Source: Clostridiales bacterium
Lineage (GTDB): Bacteria; Bacillota; Clostridia; Christensenellales; Borkfalkiaceae
Length of the DNA stretch: 64,000 nt
NCBI GenBank assembly: GCA_015069425.1
Contig: SVIP01000002.1
Span: 38,048 to 102,047, forward strand
Direction of reading: 5' to 3'
Shown here: piece after piece, positions 36,201-44,485 of the stretch
Layout: every line of letters starts with the position of its first letter
Position numbering within the stretch: the first letter of the stretch is position 1
Made by a program: the position numbers and the translations under genes
Notes under the pieces: model-generated
Databases searched by the model: none
Told to the model about the DNA's origin: nothing
Seen by the model: the letters and a program-made list of their open reading frames with translations, nothing else

Positions 36201-37625
36201 TTACATATTATAATACTTATCAAATTCTGCTGGGTGCGGAATCAACGACAATTGACGCACTTCTTCTCTCTTTGTTTTAATAAAGTTTTTAATGAGTTCT
36301 TCTGGGAATACTCCGCCTGCTGTCAGATATTCATAATCTTTTTCTAGTGCGGAGAGTGCCTCGTCTAAAGATGCAGGCAAGTGTTTTAACTTAGCCTTTT
36401 CTTCATCGCTTAAATGATATAAGTTTACGTCGTACGGACCCCAACCATTTGCGTGTGGGTCAATCTTATTCTTAATACCGTCAAGACCTGCCATTAAAAT
36501 TGCAGCGTAGCAGAAGTACGGGTTGCAAGTTGCGTCTGGGTTGCGAAGTTCAAAACGACGTTTTTCTGGAGACTTAGCATAAGCGGGAATACGGATTACC
36601 GCACTGCGGTTAGAAGTTGCGTATCCAACCGTTACAGGTGCTTCGTAACCAGGAACTAAACGCTTAAACGAGTTTGTACTTGGGTTTGTGATTGCACAAA
36701 GTGACGCAATATGCTTTAATAATCCACCCATAAAGTAGTGTGCCGTTTCAGAAAGTCTTGCGTAACCGTTATCATCAGAGAACACGGGCTTTCCGTCCTT
36801 TAATAAAAGCATATGAACGTGCATACCACTACCAGCCTCGCCGTAAATAGGCTTAGGCATAAACGTAGCCGTTTTTCCGTACTTTAACGCCGTATTATGA
36901 ATAATATATTTTATCATCATAGTAGCGTCTGCCATCTTTGACATTTGACCGAGTTGTGGCTCGATTTCAAATTGACCAGACGCAGCAACTTCTGGGTGGT
37001 GATAGTTTATTTCAATACCAGCGTCTTTCATGTGTAAACACATTTCACTACGGCACTCGTAAGCAACGTCGAATGGTTTAGCAATATGATATGCTTTTTG
37101 TTTTGGTACGATTACCCCCTTTCCCTCTACCGCACTATTCCAATAGGACTGTACGGCATCAAGAGAAACACCAATACTGTTTGGCGAAACGTCCCAACCA
37201 ACTTGGTCAAAAAGATAAAATTCAAATTCGGGAAGAATAAGCATTGTGTCTGCAACGCCCGAATCTTTCATATATTTTTCAGCGGCTAAAACTATATTTC
37301 TTGGGTATTGTGCAAGCGGAACGTTCTCGGTCTTTCCAATAATCATAGCATTACCAGTCATTGACAAGGTTTTAATTTCACAGAACGGGTCAATAACAGC
37401 AGTGTCAGGATCTGGGATAAACACCATATCGCTCTTTTCAACTACTGCATAACCATAATTTGATGCATCAAAACCTATACCGCTTTTCATAGTATCCTCT
37501 GAAAAATTTTCAGCAGGAATAGTAACGTGACGGTACTGACCGTTGATATCAACCATCTTAAAGTCAACCATTTTCACGTCGTTTTCTTTAATGATATTTA
37601 AAATATCTTTAATACTCTTAGCCAT
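36201..37625 (-). CDS. glnA: Glutamine synthetase, type I
   Basis: 474 residues. It makes glutamine from glutamate, ammonia and ATP. Metal and substrate motifs are LPEFEFYLFD, YHHPEVAASGQFEIEPQ, GEAGSGMHVHMLL, NSFKRLVPGYEAP and RFELRNPDATCNPY. The length and the NLYHLSDEE segment near residue 407 resemble the longer beta-type enzymes, in which the tyrosine of NLYDLP is adenylylated; whether this tyrosine is modified is unknown. No glnR, glnB or adenylyltransferase gene is nearby. It is a single gene with its own promoter and terminator. Confidence 0.98.
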   Translation of the reverse strand: MAKSIKDILNIIKENDVKMVDFKMVDINGQYRHVTIPAENFSEDTMKSGIGFDASNYGYAVVEKSDMVFIPDPDTAVIDPFCEIKTLSMTGNAMIIGKTENVPLAQYPRNIVLAAEKYMKDSGVADTMLILPEFEFYLFDQVGWDVSPNSIGVSLDAVQSYWNSAVEGKGVIVPKQKAYHIAKPFDVAYECRSEMCLHMKDAGIEINYHHPEVAASGQFEIEPQLGQMSKMADATMMIKYIIHNTALKYGKTATFMPKPIYGEAGSGMHVHMLLLKDGKPVFSDDNGYARLSETAHYFMGGLLKHIASLCAITNPSTNSFKRLVPGYEAPVTVGYATSNRSAVIRIPAYAKSPEKRRFELRNPDATCNPYFCYAAILMAGLDGIKNKIDPHANGWGPYDVNLYHLSDEEKAKLKHLPASLDEALSALEKDYEYLTAGGVFPEELIKNFIKTKREEVRQLSLIPHPAEFDKYYNM

Positions 37626-37655
37626 AAAAACTCCTTAAACAATAAATATACGATT

Positions 37656-37684
37656 ATTTTATCACTTTTTTTATTTATAGTCAA
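37656..37684 (-). promoter_or_regulatory. Promoter of glnA
   Basis: Minus strand TTGACT, 17-base spacer, TAAAAT, about 30 bases before the start. Confidence 0.85.
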
Positions 37685-37978
37685 CAATCTATAAAATCTA
37701 TATTATCTAATTTATAATTCTCATTTGGCAAACAGTCCGCCTTTCTTCACAACAACTTGTCCGTCATTTGACGGGCGAACTACGTTCTAACCTATCTTTA
37801 TTTATATATAATGTTTGTTAGCAAACACGACAATTTTATTTGGTACGTAAAAAATGCACTACAAAAGATTTTAAGAGCATACGAAACCGATTGCAAAAAA
37901 AAGCTTTTGATGCTAAAATATAATAGGAATCCTTTAATTGTCGTTAGGGCGAAACTTTATAATTTGTTAGAGAGAAAA
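37685..37978. other. Intergenic region between glnA and the sensor kinase
   Basis: About 290 bases. Two small hairpins are visible: GTCCGTCA/TGACGGGC near 37760-37780 (one G-U pair), and TGTTTG-TTAG-CAAACA at 37812-37827. Several TATAAT-like sequences occur on the plus strand without a convincing -35 partner. An open frame runs through the last 168 bases into the kinase gene, but it has no ribosome binding site and an unlikely composition. I see no further gene. Confidence 0.5.
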
Positions 37979-39835
37979 ATGATTAATAAGATTATTGAAT
38001 TTTTTAAAAAAACATCAATTCGTTTGATTTTGCCTATTATAGGTATTGTTTTTATTATCGTATCTTCGATACTTCTTTTGTGGCACGGAAACGCAAATAG
38101 CAATCAATCTATCCCTGCATATACCGCTAGCGTGTATTTTGAGGGACAATATCGTATAGATGATGGCGAGTGGCAAGAAATCGTAGATGGTGAGCACATT
38201 TCTTCAACGCAAGGCGACGTTACTTTACGTGGTAACTTCTATATGTTAGCGCCAAATGGTGAATACGTTGGTGTTTATAGAGAGGAAATACCTATTGCCT
38301 TTTATTTAGACCATATCAGTTTAACATTCTATGAAGATGGTAGCGAACCCTTTATGCTAGATATGGAAAATCCTATTTATGGAAACTCCGTTTGCGGTGT
38401 GAATTGGGAGGCTTATAACTTAACAAGCGAAAGAGACCATTTAATAGAAATTTTAATTCACAATCCACATAACTATGGCAACGAAAACGCAATTGATGAG
38501 ATGTTATCAAAAGTAACGCTTTGGACGCCAATTGAATTTGAAAAAGGCGTGTTAGATAGTGGCGCAACTCAAAGAAACATAGGGCTTGCAATTATAATTG
38601 CATCCGTTATGTTCTTAGGAACGGCGTTGTTTTCATCATTGATACACGTAAAAAACAGTAAATTTATATGGTTACTCGGGCTTGTAATTTTATTTGCAGG
38701 CATATACTTTACTTATAGTTCTTTTGGTATTTCTTTTTGGAGTGAATCGATAGTCTTTAACACTTCAATACTTGGAATATCAATGATGCTTTACACCTTG
38801 TTTTTATCTACACTAATTACAACGTCGTTTAAAAAAACAAAGAAAGTAGGCGTTGTTACCTGCCTTATCTTAGGGATTGTAAACACAATATTCTTTATTT
38901 TGCCTATGATAACGAAAGTGTTCTTCTATGATACTTGGCGTTATTGGTCGATAATACAAAGTGTTGCTAACGTAGCACTAATCGTATGTACAATAAATGA
39001 GTTGATTAACGCAAAAGGCAAAAACAAATTGATTTACATAGGTGCATTTTTACCGTTAGTTGCGTTTAGCGTTGATGCACTTGCTACGCTATTAGGTCTA
39101 TGGCGAGGTGGCATTACGAGTCAATATGTATTTATGATTCTATTTATAGTAGCAATAGTTATTTTACTTAGAATTATACCTAACAGTATTAACGCAATTG
39201 CAAAAACTAAAGAACTCGAAAACGAAAAATTGGCGTTAAACGCAGAGCTTACTGAAAGTCGTGTTTCTACAATGATGAGTCAAATTCGCCCACATTTTAT
39301 TTATAACACGCTTGGTAGCATTGAACAACTTTGTGAATTAGACCCACCTAAAGCAGGCGAATTAGTTCATAACTTTGCAAAATATTTAAGGGGTAACTTT
39401 GGCGAACTTGACAACCCAAATCCAATCCTAATGTCGCAAGAAATGGAGCACGTTCACCATTATATAAATATTGAAAACGTGCGCTTCCCCGATATGACGT
39501 TCTCGTTTGAAATGAACTCGAACGATTTTCGTGTCCCTGCACTTACAATTCAACCTATTGTTGAAAATGCTATTAAGCACGGACTTATGAAACTTTCAAA
39601 AGGTGGAACTATAAAGGTTGTATCTTACGAAACAGATGATAACTACTGCGTTACGGTTGAAGATGACGGTGTTGGTTTTGACACAAACGTTTTGCTTGAT
39701 GAAGGAAAACACGTTGGTATAAGAAATATTCGCGGAAGACTAAAAGCGATGGTAAACGGAACTTTAGAAATTGAAAGCAAAATAGGCGTTGGCACTAAAG
39801 TTTTAATAACTATTCCCAAGGGGGACGGAAAATGA
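37979..39835 (+). CDS. LytS-type membrane sensor histidine kinase
   Basis: 618 residues from ATG 37979, placed there because a GAGAG site precedes it and a membrane helix follows at once. The order is: one helix (about 15-35), an extracellular beta-rich domain with two SxTxxG-type strands (about 40-190), seven or so helices (about 200-400), a short coiled linker, then a His_kinase/HATPase unit. The phosphorylated histidine is His439 in SQIRPHFIYNTL; ATP-site motifs are PIVENAIKHGL, VEDDGVGFD and GIRNIRGRL. The signal is probably an external ligand or envelope state. The stop overlaps the regulator start by four bases. Confidence 0.93.
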   Translation: MINKIIEFFKKTSIRLILPIIGIVFIIVSSILLLWHGNANSNQSIPAYTASVYFEGQYRIDDGEWQEIVDGEHISSTQGDVTLRGNFYMLAPNGEYVGVYREEIPIAFYLDHISLTFYEDGSEPFMLDMENPIYGNSVCGVNWEAYNLTSERDHLIEILIHNPHNYGNENAIDEMLSKVTLWTPIEFEKGVLDSGATQRNIGLAIIIASVMFLGTALFSSLIHVKNSKFIWLLGLVILFAGIYFTYSSFGISFWSESIVFNTSILGISMMLYTLFLSTLITTSFKKTKKVGVVTCLILGIVNTIFFILPMITKVFFYDTWRYWSIIQSVANVALIVCTINELINAKGKNKLIYIGAFLPLVAFSVDALATLLGLWRGGITSQYVFMILFIVAIVILLRIIPNSINAIAKTKELENEKLALNAELTESRVSTMMSQIRPHFIYNTLGSIEQLCELDPPKAGELVHNFAKYLRGNFGELDNPNPILMSQEMEHVHHYINIENVRFPDMTFSFEMNSNDFRVPALTIQPIVENAIKHGLMKLSKGGTIKVVSYETDDNYCVTVEDDGVGFDTNVLLDEGKHVGIRNIRGRLKAMVNGTLEIESKIGVGTKVLITIPKGDGK

Positions 39836-40605
39836 TAGTAATAGCAGTTGACGATGAAGAATTGATGCTTCGTGCGCTTGTCAGGGCTATTAGCGCTTCG
39901 CCCGACGTTAAAGAAGTTATAAAATTTTCAAACCCAGAAAAAGCACTTAACTACGTAGAAGAAAACCCTATAGACGTTGCTTTTTTAGATATAAATATGC
40001 GTGGTATGGGTGGAATTGCTCTTGCCGAAAAGATTATTAAGCTTCGCCCAAACAGTAAAATTGTGTTTTGTACGGGGTATGAAGAATACGCTATTCCCGC
40101 ATTTAAGCTTCACGCGTCGGGCTATTTAATGAAACCAATTTCCGCAGAAGACGTACAAAACGAAATTGATAATATTAAAGGTGTTAGAAAAAAAGAAAAA
40201 TTATTAGAAGTCAAATGCTTTGGCAATTTTGAGGTTTACGTTAAAGGTGAAATTGTATCCTTTAAGCGTTCAAGAACAAAAGAATTATTTGCCTTTTTAG
40301 TTGACAGAAGAGGCGCAGGAATGACGGTAAAGCAAATATGCGCTGTCCTATTCCCCGACGATAGTGACGACGTAAAAAATACCGCATATCTTCGTCAACT
40401 TATAATGGACTTAAAAAACACCTTAAAAACGGTGGGTGCTGACGCTGCGTTTTGTCACGAAACCCCGTTTTATCGCGTTGATACAAGTTTAATTAAATGT
40501 GATTATTTTAGTTATTTAGAAACGGGCAAACCAGAGTTTTTGGGTGAGTATATGACACAATTTAGTTGGGCAGACGAAACTTGTGCTTATCTACAATTTA
40601 AATAG
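39832..40605 (+). CDS. Response regulator with SARP/winged-helix output domain
   Basis: 257 residues. The receiver domain has the acidic pair Asp7-Asp8, the phosphorylated Asp53 in FLDINM, and the conserved lysine in GYLMKPIS. From about residue 125, LLEVKCFGNFEVYVKGEIVSFKRSRTKELFAFLVDRRGAGMTVKQICAVLFPDD is the winged-helix DNA-binding pattern of SARP/BTAD-like regulators, rather than the LytTR domain usually paired with LytS-type kinases. Its targets may be the small membrane-protein genes downstream. An intrinsic terminator follows. Confidence 0.9.
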   Translation: MIVIAVDDEELMLRALVRAISASPDVKEVIKFSNPEKALNYVEENPIDVAFLDINMRGMGGIALAEKIIKLRPNSKIVFCTGYEEYAIPAFKLHASGYLMKPISAEDVQNEIDNIKGVRKKEKLLEVKCFGNFEVYVKGEIVSFKRSRTKELFAFLVDRRGAGMTVKQICAVLFPDDSDDVKNTAYLRQLIMDLKNTLKTVGADAAFCHETPFYRVDTSLIKCDYFSYLETGKPEFLGEYMTQFSWADETCAYLQFK

Positions 40606-40622
40606 GATAACAGCAGTATATT

Positions 40623-40656
40623 AAAAGAACGGTTTTTTATAGCCGTTCTTTTTTAT
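40623..40656 (+). terminator. Terminator of the two-component pair
   Basis: AAAAGAACGG, 10-base loop, CCGTTCTTTT, then TTATT. Confidence 0.88.
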
Positions 40657-40728
40657 TGTAATACTTTTGTAACTCTGCATTTGTTAATATAACCATATAG
40701 TTCTTAAGTTAATAAGGAAAAATAAAAA

Positions 40729-41016
40729 ATGAAAAAGATACTTTACTTTATTCTGCTTGCAGTAGAATTGTTCGTTGACGTTTTATTTATGATGGGATTG
40801 TTTAATAGTTCGCTATACATCCCAATAGCGATAGCCGTTGTTGCTACCTTGGCAATGTTGACATGGATGATAATTTTGTTTACCAAAGCGAAAGACAAAA
40901 TAGCAAAGCGAAAGATTATGCTTGGCATTGCTTTGTCTATGCTAATCCCGCTAATAGTTTTTTTTGTTACATTTGTCATTTTAGCCATCGCTTTTGTTAT
41001 AACGTTTTCTAATTAA
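40729..41016 (+). CDS. Small membrane protein, unknown
   Basis: 95 residues with three predicted membrane helices (about 5-23, 27-47 and 64-92) and a lysine/arginine-rich loop KAKDKIAKRK between the second and third, which is probably cytoplasmic. AAGGA precedes the ATG. No family is recognised. It stands 26 bases before the first of two related lipoprotein genes and probably shares their transcript. Confidence 0.75.
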   Translation: MKKILYFILLAVELFVDVLFMMGLFNSSLYIPIAIAVVATLAMLTWMIILFTKAKDKIAKRKIMLGIALSMLIPLIVFFVTFVILAIAFVITFSN

Positions 41017-41042
41017 GATTATAAATTAAAGGAGAATATATT

Positions 41043-41561
41043 GTGAAAAAATTATTCTGCTTTTTTGCACTTGTTGTTTTACTTTTCACTTCATTTACAG
41101 GTTGCGAAATTGAGCCTGCACCTAAGATTAAAGAGGGAAGATTTAATTTCTCTATCAACTACGAGGAGTGGGGAGATGTTAAGACTGTATCCGGGGTTTT
41201 CGTATGTAAATATGCGGGGCGTTCCTTCACTCTTGAGGGTGGTGGCTTTACAAGAGAGTATGAGGGTCACGTTGAGGGTGTTGAGAACTTGCACGAAACT
41301 TTTTACGCTACAGTGTGTGTGGGTGAGACCGATGATGGCGGTGAAATATTATTAAGTCTAGGAGTTTTTGCCGCTCACTTTATGGGCGAGCCTGATTTTG
41401 CCGATTCGGTAATTGAGCCTTATTTGTATATAGCGTATTCTTCTGAGGATAATCTATCCTGTGAAATGTCTGACGACCCTGAAGTGATACAAGGAGTTTA
41501 CGGCTTAAAGATTATCGACTATCATTATGATAAGCCTATTAAAAACTCTTTTGGAAAATGA
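41043..41561 (+). CDS. Lipoprotein of a tandem pair, copy 1
   Basis: 172 residues starting at GTG 41043 with GGAG 10 bases upstream. The signal peptide KKLFCFFALVVLLFTSFTGC ends in a lipobox cysteine at residue 20. The mature part reads KIKEGRFNFSINYEEWGDVKTVSGVFVCKY, later TDDGGEILLSLGVFAAHFMGEPDFAD and a C-terminal GLKIIDYHYDKPIKNSF. It is clearly paralogous to the next gene, which shares the same blocks in the same order. No known domain is evident. A longer-looking overlapping frame exists but has no signal peptide or start. Confidence 0.82.
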   Translation: MKKLFCFFALVVLLFTSFTGCEIEPAPKIKEGRFNFSINYEEWGDVKTVSGVFVCKYAGRSFTLEGGGFTREYEGHVEGVENLHETFYATVCVGETDDGGEILLSLGVFAAHFMGEPDFADSVIEPYLYIAYSSEDNLSCEMSDDPEVIQGVYGLKIIDYHYDKPIKNSFGK

Positions 41562-41605
41562 TGTGTATCGGCTTTTCTTTGATTTTTTAAAATGAGGATT
41601 CAAAA

Positions 41606-42088
41606 ATGAAAAAAATATTTATTGTAATAATTGCATTGTTGCTCTCAATCGGCTTTACGGGTTGTGGTGCTAACGTACCGCGCCCTGAAGTAAAGGAAGG
41701 TAAATTTAATATTACTGTAAACTATGAGCATAATGGGGAGAAGAAAACAGTATCAGGCTTGTACGTGTGTGAATACGACGGCGTTATTTGGTATAACGTC
41801 AATGAAGACCCTTTTGTGAGTTGGAAGGAAAACTTTGAGGGGGATATACAGGACGGAGGTATTATTCCAATATGCAATACCGATGATGGTGGAAAGATTT
41901 TTATTAGCCTTCTTATGTATCCCGAGTATTTTATGGGCGATCCCGAAGGTGCTGATAGGATTCCTATCATACGAGTTGAACTTTGGTATCCCGACGAGCA
42001 GATTGATGACGTAGAGCGTATTGCGGAACTTGGAGTAAGGCTTATCAATTACGAATATGACCACCCGATTGAAAACACTTTCAAATAA
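41606..42088 (+). CDS. Lipoprotein of a tandem pair, copy 2
   Basis: 160 residues with a signal peptide (KKIFIVIIALLLSIGFTGCG, Cys19). Blocks shared with the previous lipoprotein are VKEGKFNITVNYEHNGEKKTVSGLYVCEY, TDDGGKIFISLLMYPEYFMGDPEGAD and GVRLINYEYDHPIENTF. This shows a tandem duplication followed by divergence. GAGG lies 13 bases before the ATG, a rather long spacing. The function is unknown. Outer-surface attachment is expected. Confidence 0.85.
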   Translation: MKKIFIVIIALLLSIGFTGCGANVPRPEVKEGKFNITVNYEHNGEKKTVSGLYVCEYDGVIWYNVNEDPFVSWKENFEGDIQDGGIIPICNTDDGGKIFISLLMYPEYFMGDPEGADRIPIIRVELWYPDEQIDDVERIAELGVRLINYEYDHPIENTFK

Positions 42089-42127
42089 TAATTTGAATTT
42101 TAATAAAACCTAAAGGAGAAAATTTTT

Positions 42128-42805
42128 ATGATTAAAAACAGAACAGCACAACTTATTTATCAAACAATTTACTGTACCTTAGGCTTAGTAGGCTGTATTG
42201 CGTGCCTTGGTATTTTTGACAATATCAAAACTATCCGTTGGGATTTCTACGTACACTTTACAAACATTAGCAACTTCTTGTGTATTGCAGTTATGGTCGT
42301 TGCCTTAATTCAAACGGCAAAAAAGAAGGAAGATAGTTTTGTTACCGCCCTTCCGCTTTTAAAGTTTATCGGCATACTTGGTATTTTACTTACCTTCCTT
42401 GTTTTTAACATTATGCTTGCAGGCGCTGAAGGTCGTGACCCTCAAGCGAACTGGCGTGTTGGCAGTTTACTTTTCCACGTAGTATTACCTATCTTATACA
42501 TTTTAGATTGGTTTTTATTCTACGAACGTAAAAATAGTAAATGGTATTACCCTATCGCTTCAATAGGTTTTCCACTTGCATACGCAATATTCCTTCTTAT
42601 TCAAGCGATAATTTTAGGTTTTAATAGTTCAATTTTAATTCCTACTACAACAACACCGCTTATCTACCCTTACTTCTTTGTAAATTTAGAAACTCTAGGT
42701 GTTCCTGGCGTTTTAATGTGGGTTGCAATTTTAGCAGTAGCGTTTATGGCGGTTGGCTATCTTTTCTACGGTCTTGATAGACTTGAAAAGAAAGCAAAAA
42801 AATAG
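42128..42805 (+). CDS. Pr6Pr-type integral membrane protein
   Basis: 225 residues, about six membrane helices: TIYCTLGLVGCIACLGIF, FTNISNFLCIAVMVVAL, FIGILGILLTFLVFNIML, LLFHVVLPILYILDWFLFY, YPIASIGFPLAYAIFLLIQ and GVLMWVAILAVAFMAVGYLFYG. The FTNISN and HVVLPILYILDW patterns match the Pr6Pr/FAR-17a-like family, whose biochemical role is not known. AAAGGAGAA precedes the start. It follows the lipoproteins by 39 bases. Confidence 0.8.
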   Translation: MIKNRTAQLIYQTIYCTLGLVGCIACLGIFDNIKTIRWDFYVHFTNISNFLCIAVMVVALIQTAKKKEDSFVTALPLLKFIGILGILLTFLVFNIMLAGAEGRDPQANWRVGSLLFHVVLPILYILDWFLFYERKNSKWYYPIASIGFPLAYAIFLLIQAIILGFNSSILIPTTTTPLIYPYFFVNLETLGVPGVLMWVAILAVAFMAVGYLFYGLDRLEKKAKK

Positions 42806-42815
42806 GATGTAAATT

Positions 42816-43340
42816 ATGAAAACACTTGTAAAGAAAATGGATAATCTTGGGCTTTTAAGGGTTGTACTCATTTATTACGCAGTAATTTATATTGCGCTTG
42901 CTTTAGTTATGCCCGTTACAATCGTTATTTTAGACCCAACTTTATTTTTAAACCCAACTATACTTTGTATTGTAATTGGCATAGCGTTGTTTTTTATCTT
43001 GATTGGGTATTTTACCTTTATCCGTCCTTATTTCGTCTATAAAAAACTACCTAACGTTTTAGCTGAAACTGATGGTGAATTTGTATATTTCCACGGAAAA
43101 AAAGAAGCAAAAATCTCACTTAATGACCTTTCGTACTGTTATATGGACGTAGACGTTCCACATATCTTTCAACACGGCTTTATCCGTGAATTTATTATCC
43201 ACAAATTTTCATCTAACTACGGTAGCATTACTTTAGACGTTCCAAATCACGGCTCGTTTAAATTACAATTCGTTGCTAGCGCTGAAAACGTTGCAAAAGA
43301 ACTTTTAGATTATATTAATCAAAACAGTCAAGATATATAA
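42816..43340 (+). CDS. Membrane protein with two helices and a PH-like domain, unknown
   Basis: 174 residues. Two adjacent hydrophobic segments (about 12-37 and 43-70) are followed by a soluble beta-rich half: LAETDGEFVYFHGKKEAKISLNDLSYCYMDVD and GSITLDVPNHGSFKLQFV. The two-helix plus beta-domain plan is like that of PH-domain-like membrane proteins, as in the partial gene at 1-419. It lies 10 bases after the Pr6Pr-type gene. No function can be assigned. Confidence 0.75.
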   Translation: MKTLVKKMDNLGLLRVVLIYYAVIYIALALVMPVTIVILDPTLFLNPTILCIVIGIALFFILIGYFTFIRPYFVYKKLPNVLAETDGEFVYFHGKKEAKISLNDLSYCYMDVDVPHIFQHGFIREFIIHKFSSNYGSITLDVPNHGSFKLQFVASAENVAKELLDYINQNSQDI

Positions 43341-43393
43341 CATTCAACGTTGTTTTATTTATCATAAATTTATTGCTAGGAGAAATAAATAAA

Positions 43394-44071
43394 ATGGACA
43401 AATTAGTTAGAAAAATTGAAATACCCCTTGCTAAAAAAATTATAGAAAAAGCAGGGCTATATATCGCTCAAAAAAAGGATTTAGACCATTTGGCTGAAGT
43501 TGCAGCAGACGCATATAAAGATTACCCTTTACACAATTATTTCACAAAGGGTAAATACGATAAAAAGGCGTCTAAACTTCTTATGCAAATTTCATTAAAA
43601 ACAATGACGGAAGATGCCATTATTTACGCCGATAGCCCCGAAGTGAACGGCTTTGCCGCTTGGCTACCTTTTGGTTTTACTGGCAATAAAACTATGCCTT
43701 TTTTATTGAGTGGTGGGCTTGAATTATTCTTTCATTCGGGCTTTGGTTTAGTAGGTAGGCTTCTAAATTACGAAAATTACGCTATGAATTTGAAAAAAGA
43801 GTTTACCGATAATTACGATTGGTATTTATTTAATCTTTCCGTTAAAAAAGAAGCTCAAGGAAAAGGCATTGCAAGTAAGTTAATGAAACCTATGCTCAAA
43901 TTTTTAGATGATGAAAAAATGGTTGCTTATTTAGAAACTAATAAAGAAAGCAACGTAGGTTTATATAAGCATTACGGATTTGAACTTAAAAGAGAAGAAT
44001 TCGTTCCTAAAACAGACGTGATGCATTATGCAATGGTGAGGAATCCTATTGATAAAAACAATCAAATATAA
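43394..44071 (+). CDS. GNAT-family N-acetyltransferase
   Basis: 225 residues from ATG 43394, with AGGAG 12 bases before it; the longer frame would begin on a TTG at that site. The acetyl-CoA binding motif is FNLSVKKEAQGKGIASKLMKPM (the QGKGIA loop is motif A), followed by YLETNKESNVGLYKHYGFEL, typical of GNAT enzymes. The N-terminal half has DLDHLAEVAADAYKDYPLHNYFTKG, a pattern common in GNATs of this size. The acceptor is unknown. It probably belongs to the same plus-strand accessory unit. Confidence 0.9.
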   Translation: MDKLVRKIEIPLAKKIIEKAGLYIAQKKDLDHLAEVAADAYKDYPLHNYFTKGKYDKKASKLLMQISLKTMTEDAIIYADSPEVNGFAAWLPFGFTGNKTMPFLLSGGLELFFHSGFGLVGRLLNYENYAMNLKKEFTDNYDWYLFNLSVKKEAQGKGIASKLMKPMLKFLDDEKMVAYLETNKESNVGLYKHYGFELKREEFVPKTDVMHYAMVRNPIDKNNQI

Positions 44072-44104
44072 AAAACCAAGATTAATAAATTGGAGGAAAA
44101 TAAA

Positions 44105-44341
44105 ATGAAAAAAGAAAAAAAAGAATTAGTTAAAAAATTTAAAGTAGTTATTGAAGATTTATTAGATAACTACGAAGAATATACTGAAGAAGAAAAAGCA
44201 CAAGTTAAAGAAATCTTCCAAAAAGTTGCTGATTTAAATAAAGTTTTAGACAAATACGACGTTGCAAAAGCAAGCTATTGGTCTGAATTTCTTGCAGCAT
44301 ACGGACAATTCTTTGATCCATACGGTCCAATGGGACTTTAA
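44105..44341 (+). CDS. Small charged helical protein, unknown
   Basis: 78 residues from ATG 44105, preceded by GGAGG at 8 bases. The first 40 residues are nearly all Lys and Glu (KKEKKELVKKFKVVIEDLL, NYEEYTEEEKAQVKEIFQKV) and would form an amphipathic helix pair. The C-terminus GQFFDPYGPMGL is aromatic and proline-rich. No membrane segment or known family is visible. It may be an interaction partner or a small regulator. It is the last gene before a hairpin and the guanine deaminase gene. Confidence 0.7.
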   Translation: MKKEKKELVKKFKVVIEDLLDNYEEYTEEEKAQVKEIFQKVADLNKVLDKYDVAKASYWSEFLAAYGQFFDPYGPMGL

Positions 44342-44384
44342 TTAGTATTAAAAATTTAAAAAAAATTTGGTTTTTATATTTGGG

Positions 44385-44436
44385 CTATCGGCTTTAAGAT
44401 ATGATACGAAGCAAATAATTTACTTAAGGCCGATAG
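44385..44436 (+). promoter_or_regulatory. Hairpin in front of guanine deaminase
   Basis: CTATCGGCTTTAAG (44385-44398) pairs with CTTAAGGCCGATAG (44423-44436) over 14 bases with one G-U pair and a 24-base loop. No U-run follows directly, so it is not a good terminator. It may be a leader structure of the deaminase operon. Confidence 0.5.
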
Positions 44437-44485
44437 TCATGGTTTTATACTTCGTTTATTGTTTTGCAATTAAAAGGAGACTATT

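Noticed and set aside
37811..37978. Upstream in-frame extension of the sensor kinase
   Set aside because: The extra 56 codons have no ribosome binding site and give a basic, unlikely N-terminus before the natural membrane helix start.
41065..41355. 96-codon plus-strand frame inside the first tandem lipoprotein gene
   Set aside because: It is a shifted frame of the lipoprotein gene, without signal peptide, start context or similarity to the paralogue next door.
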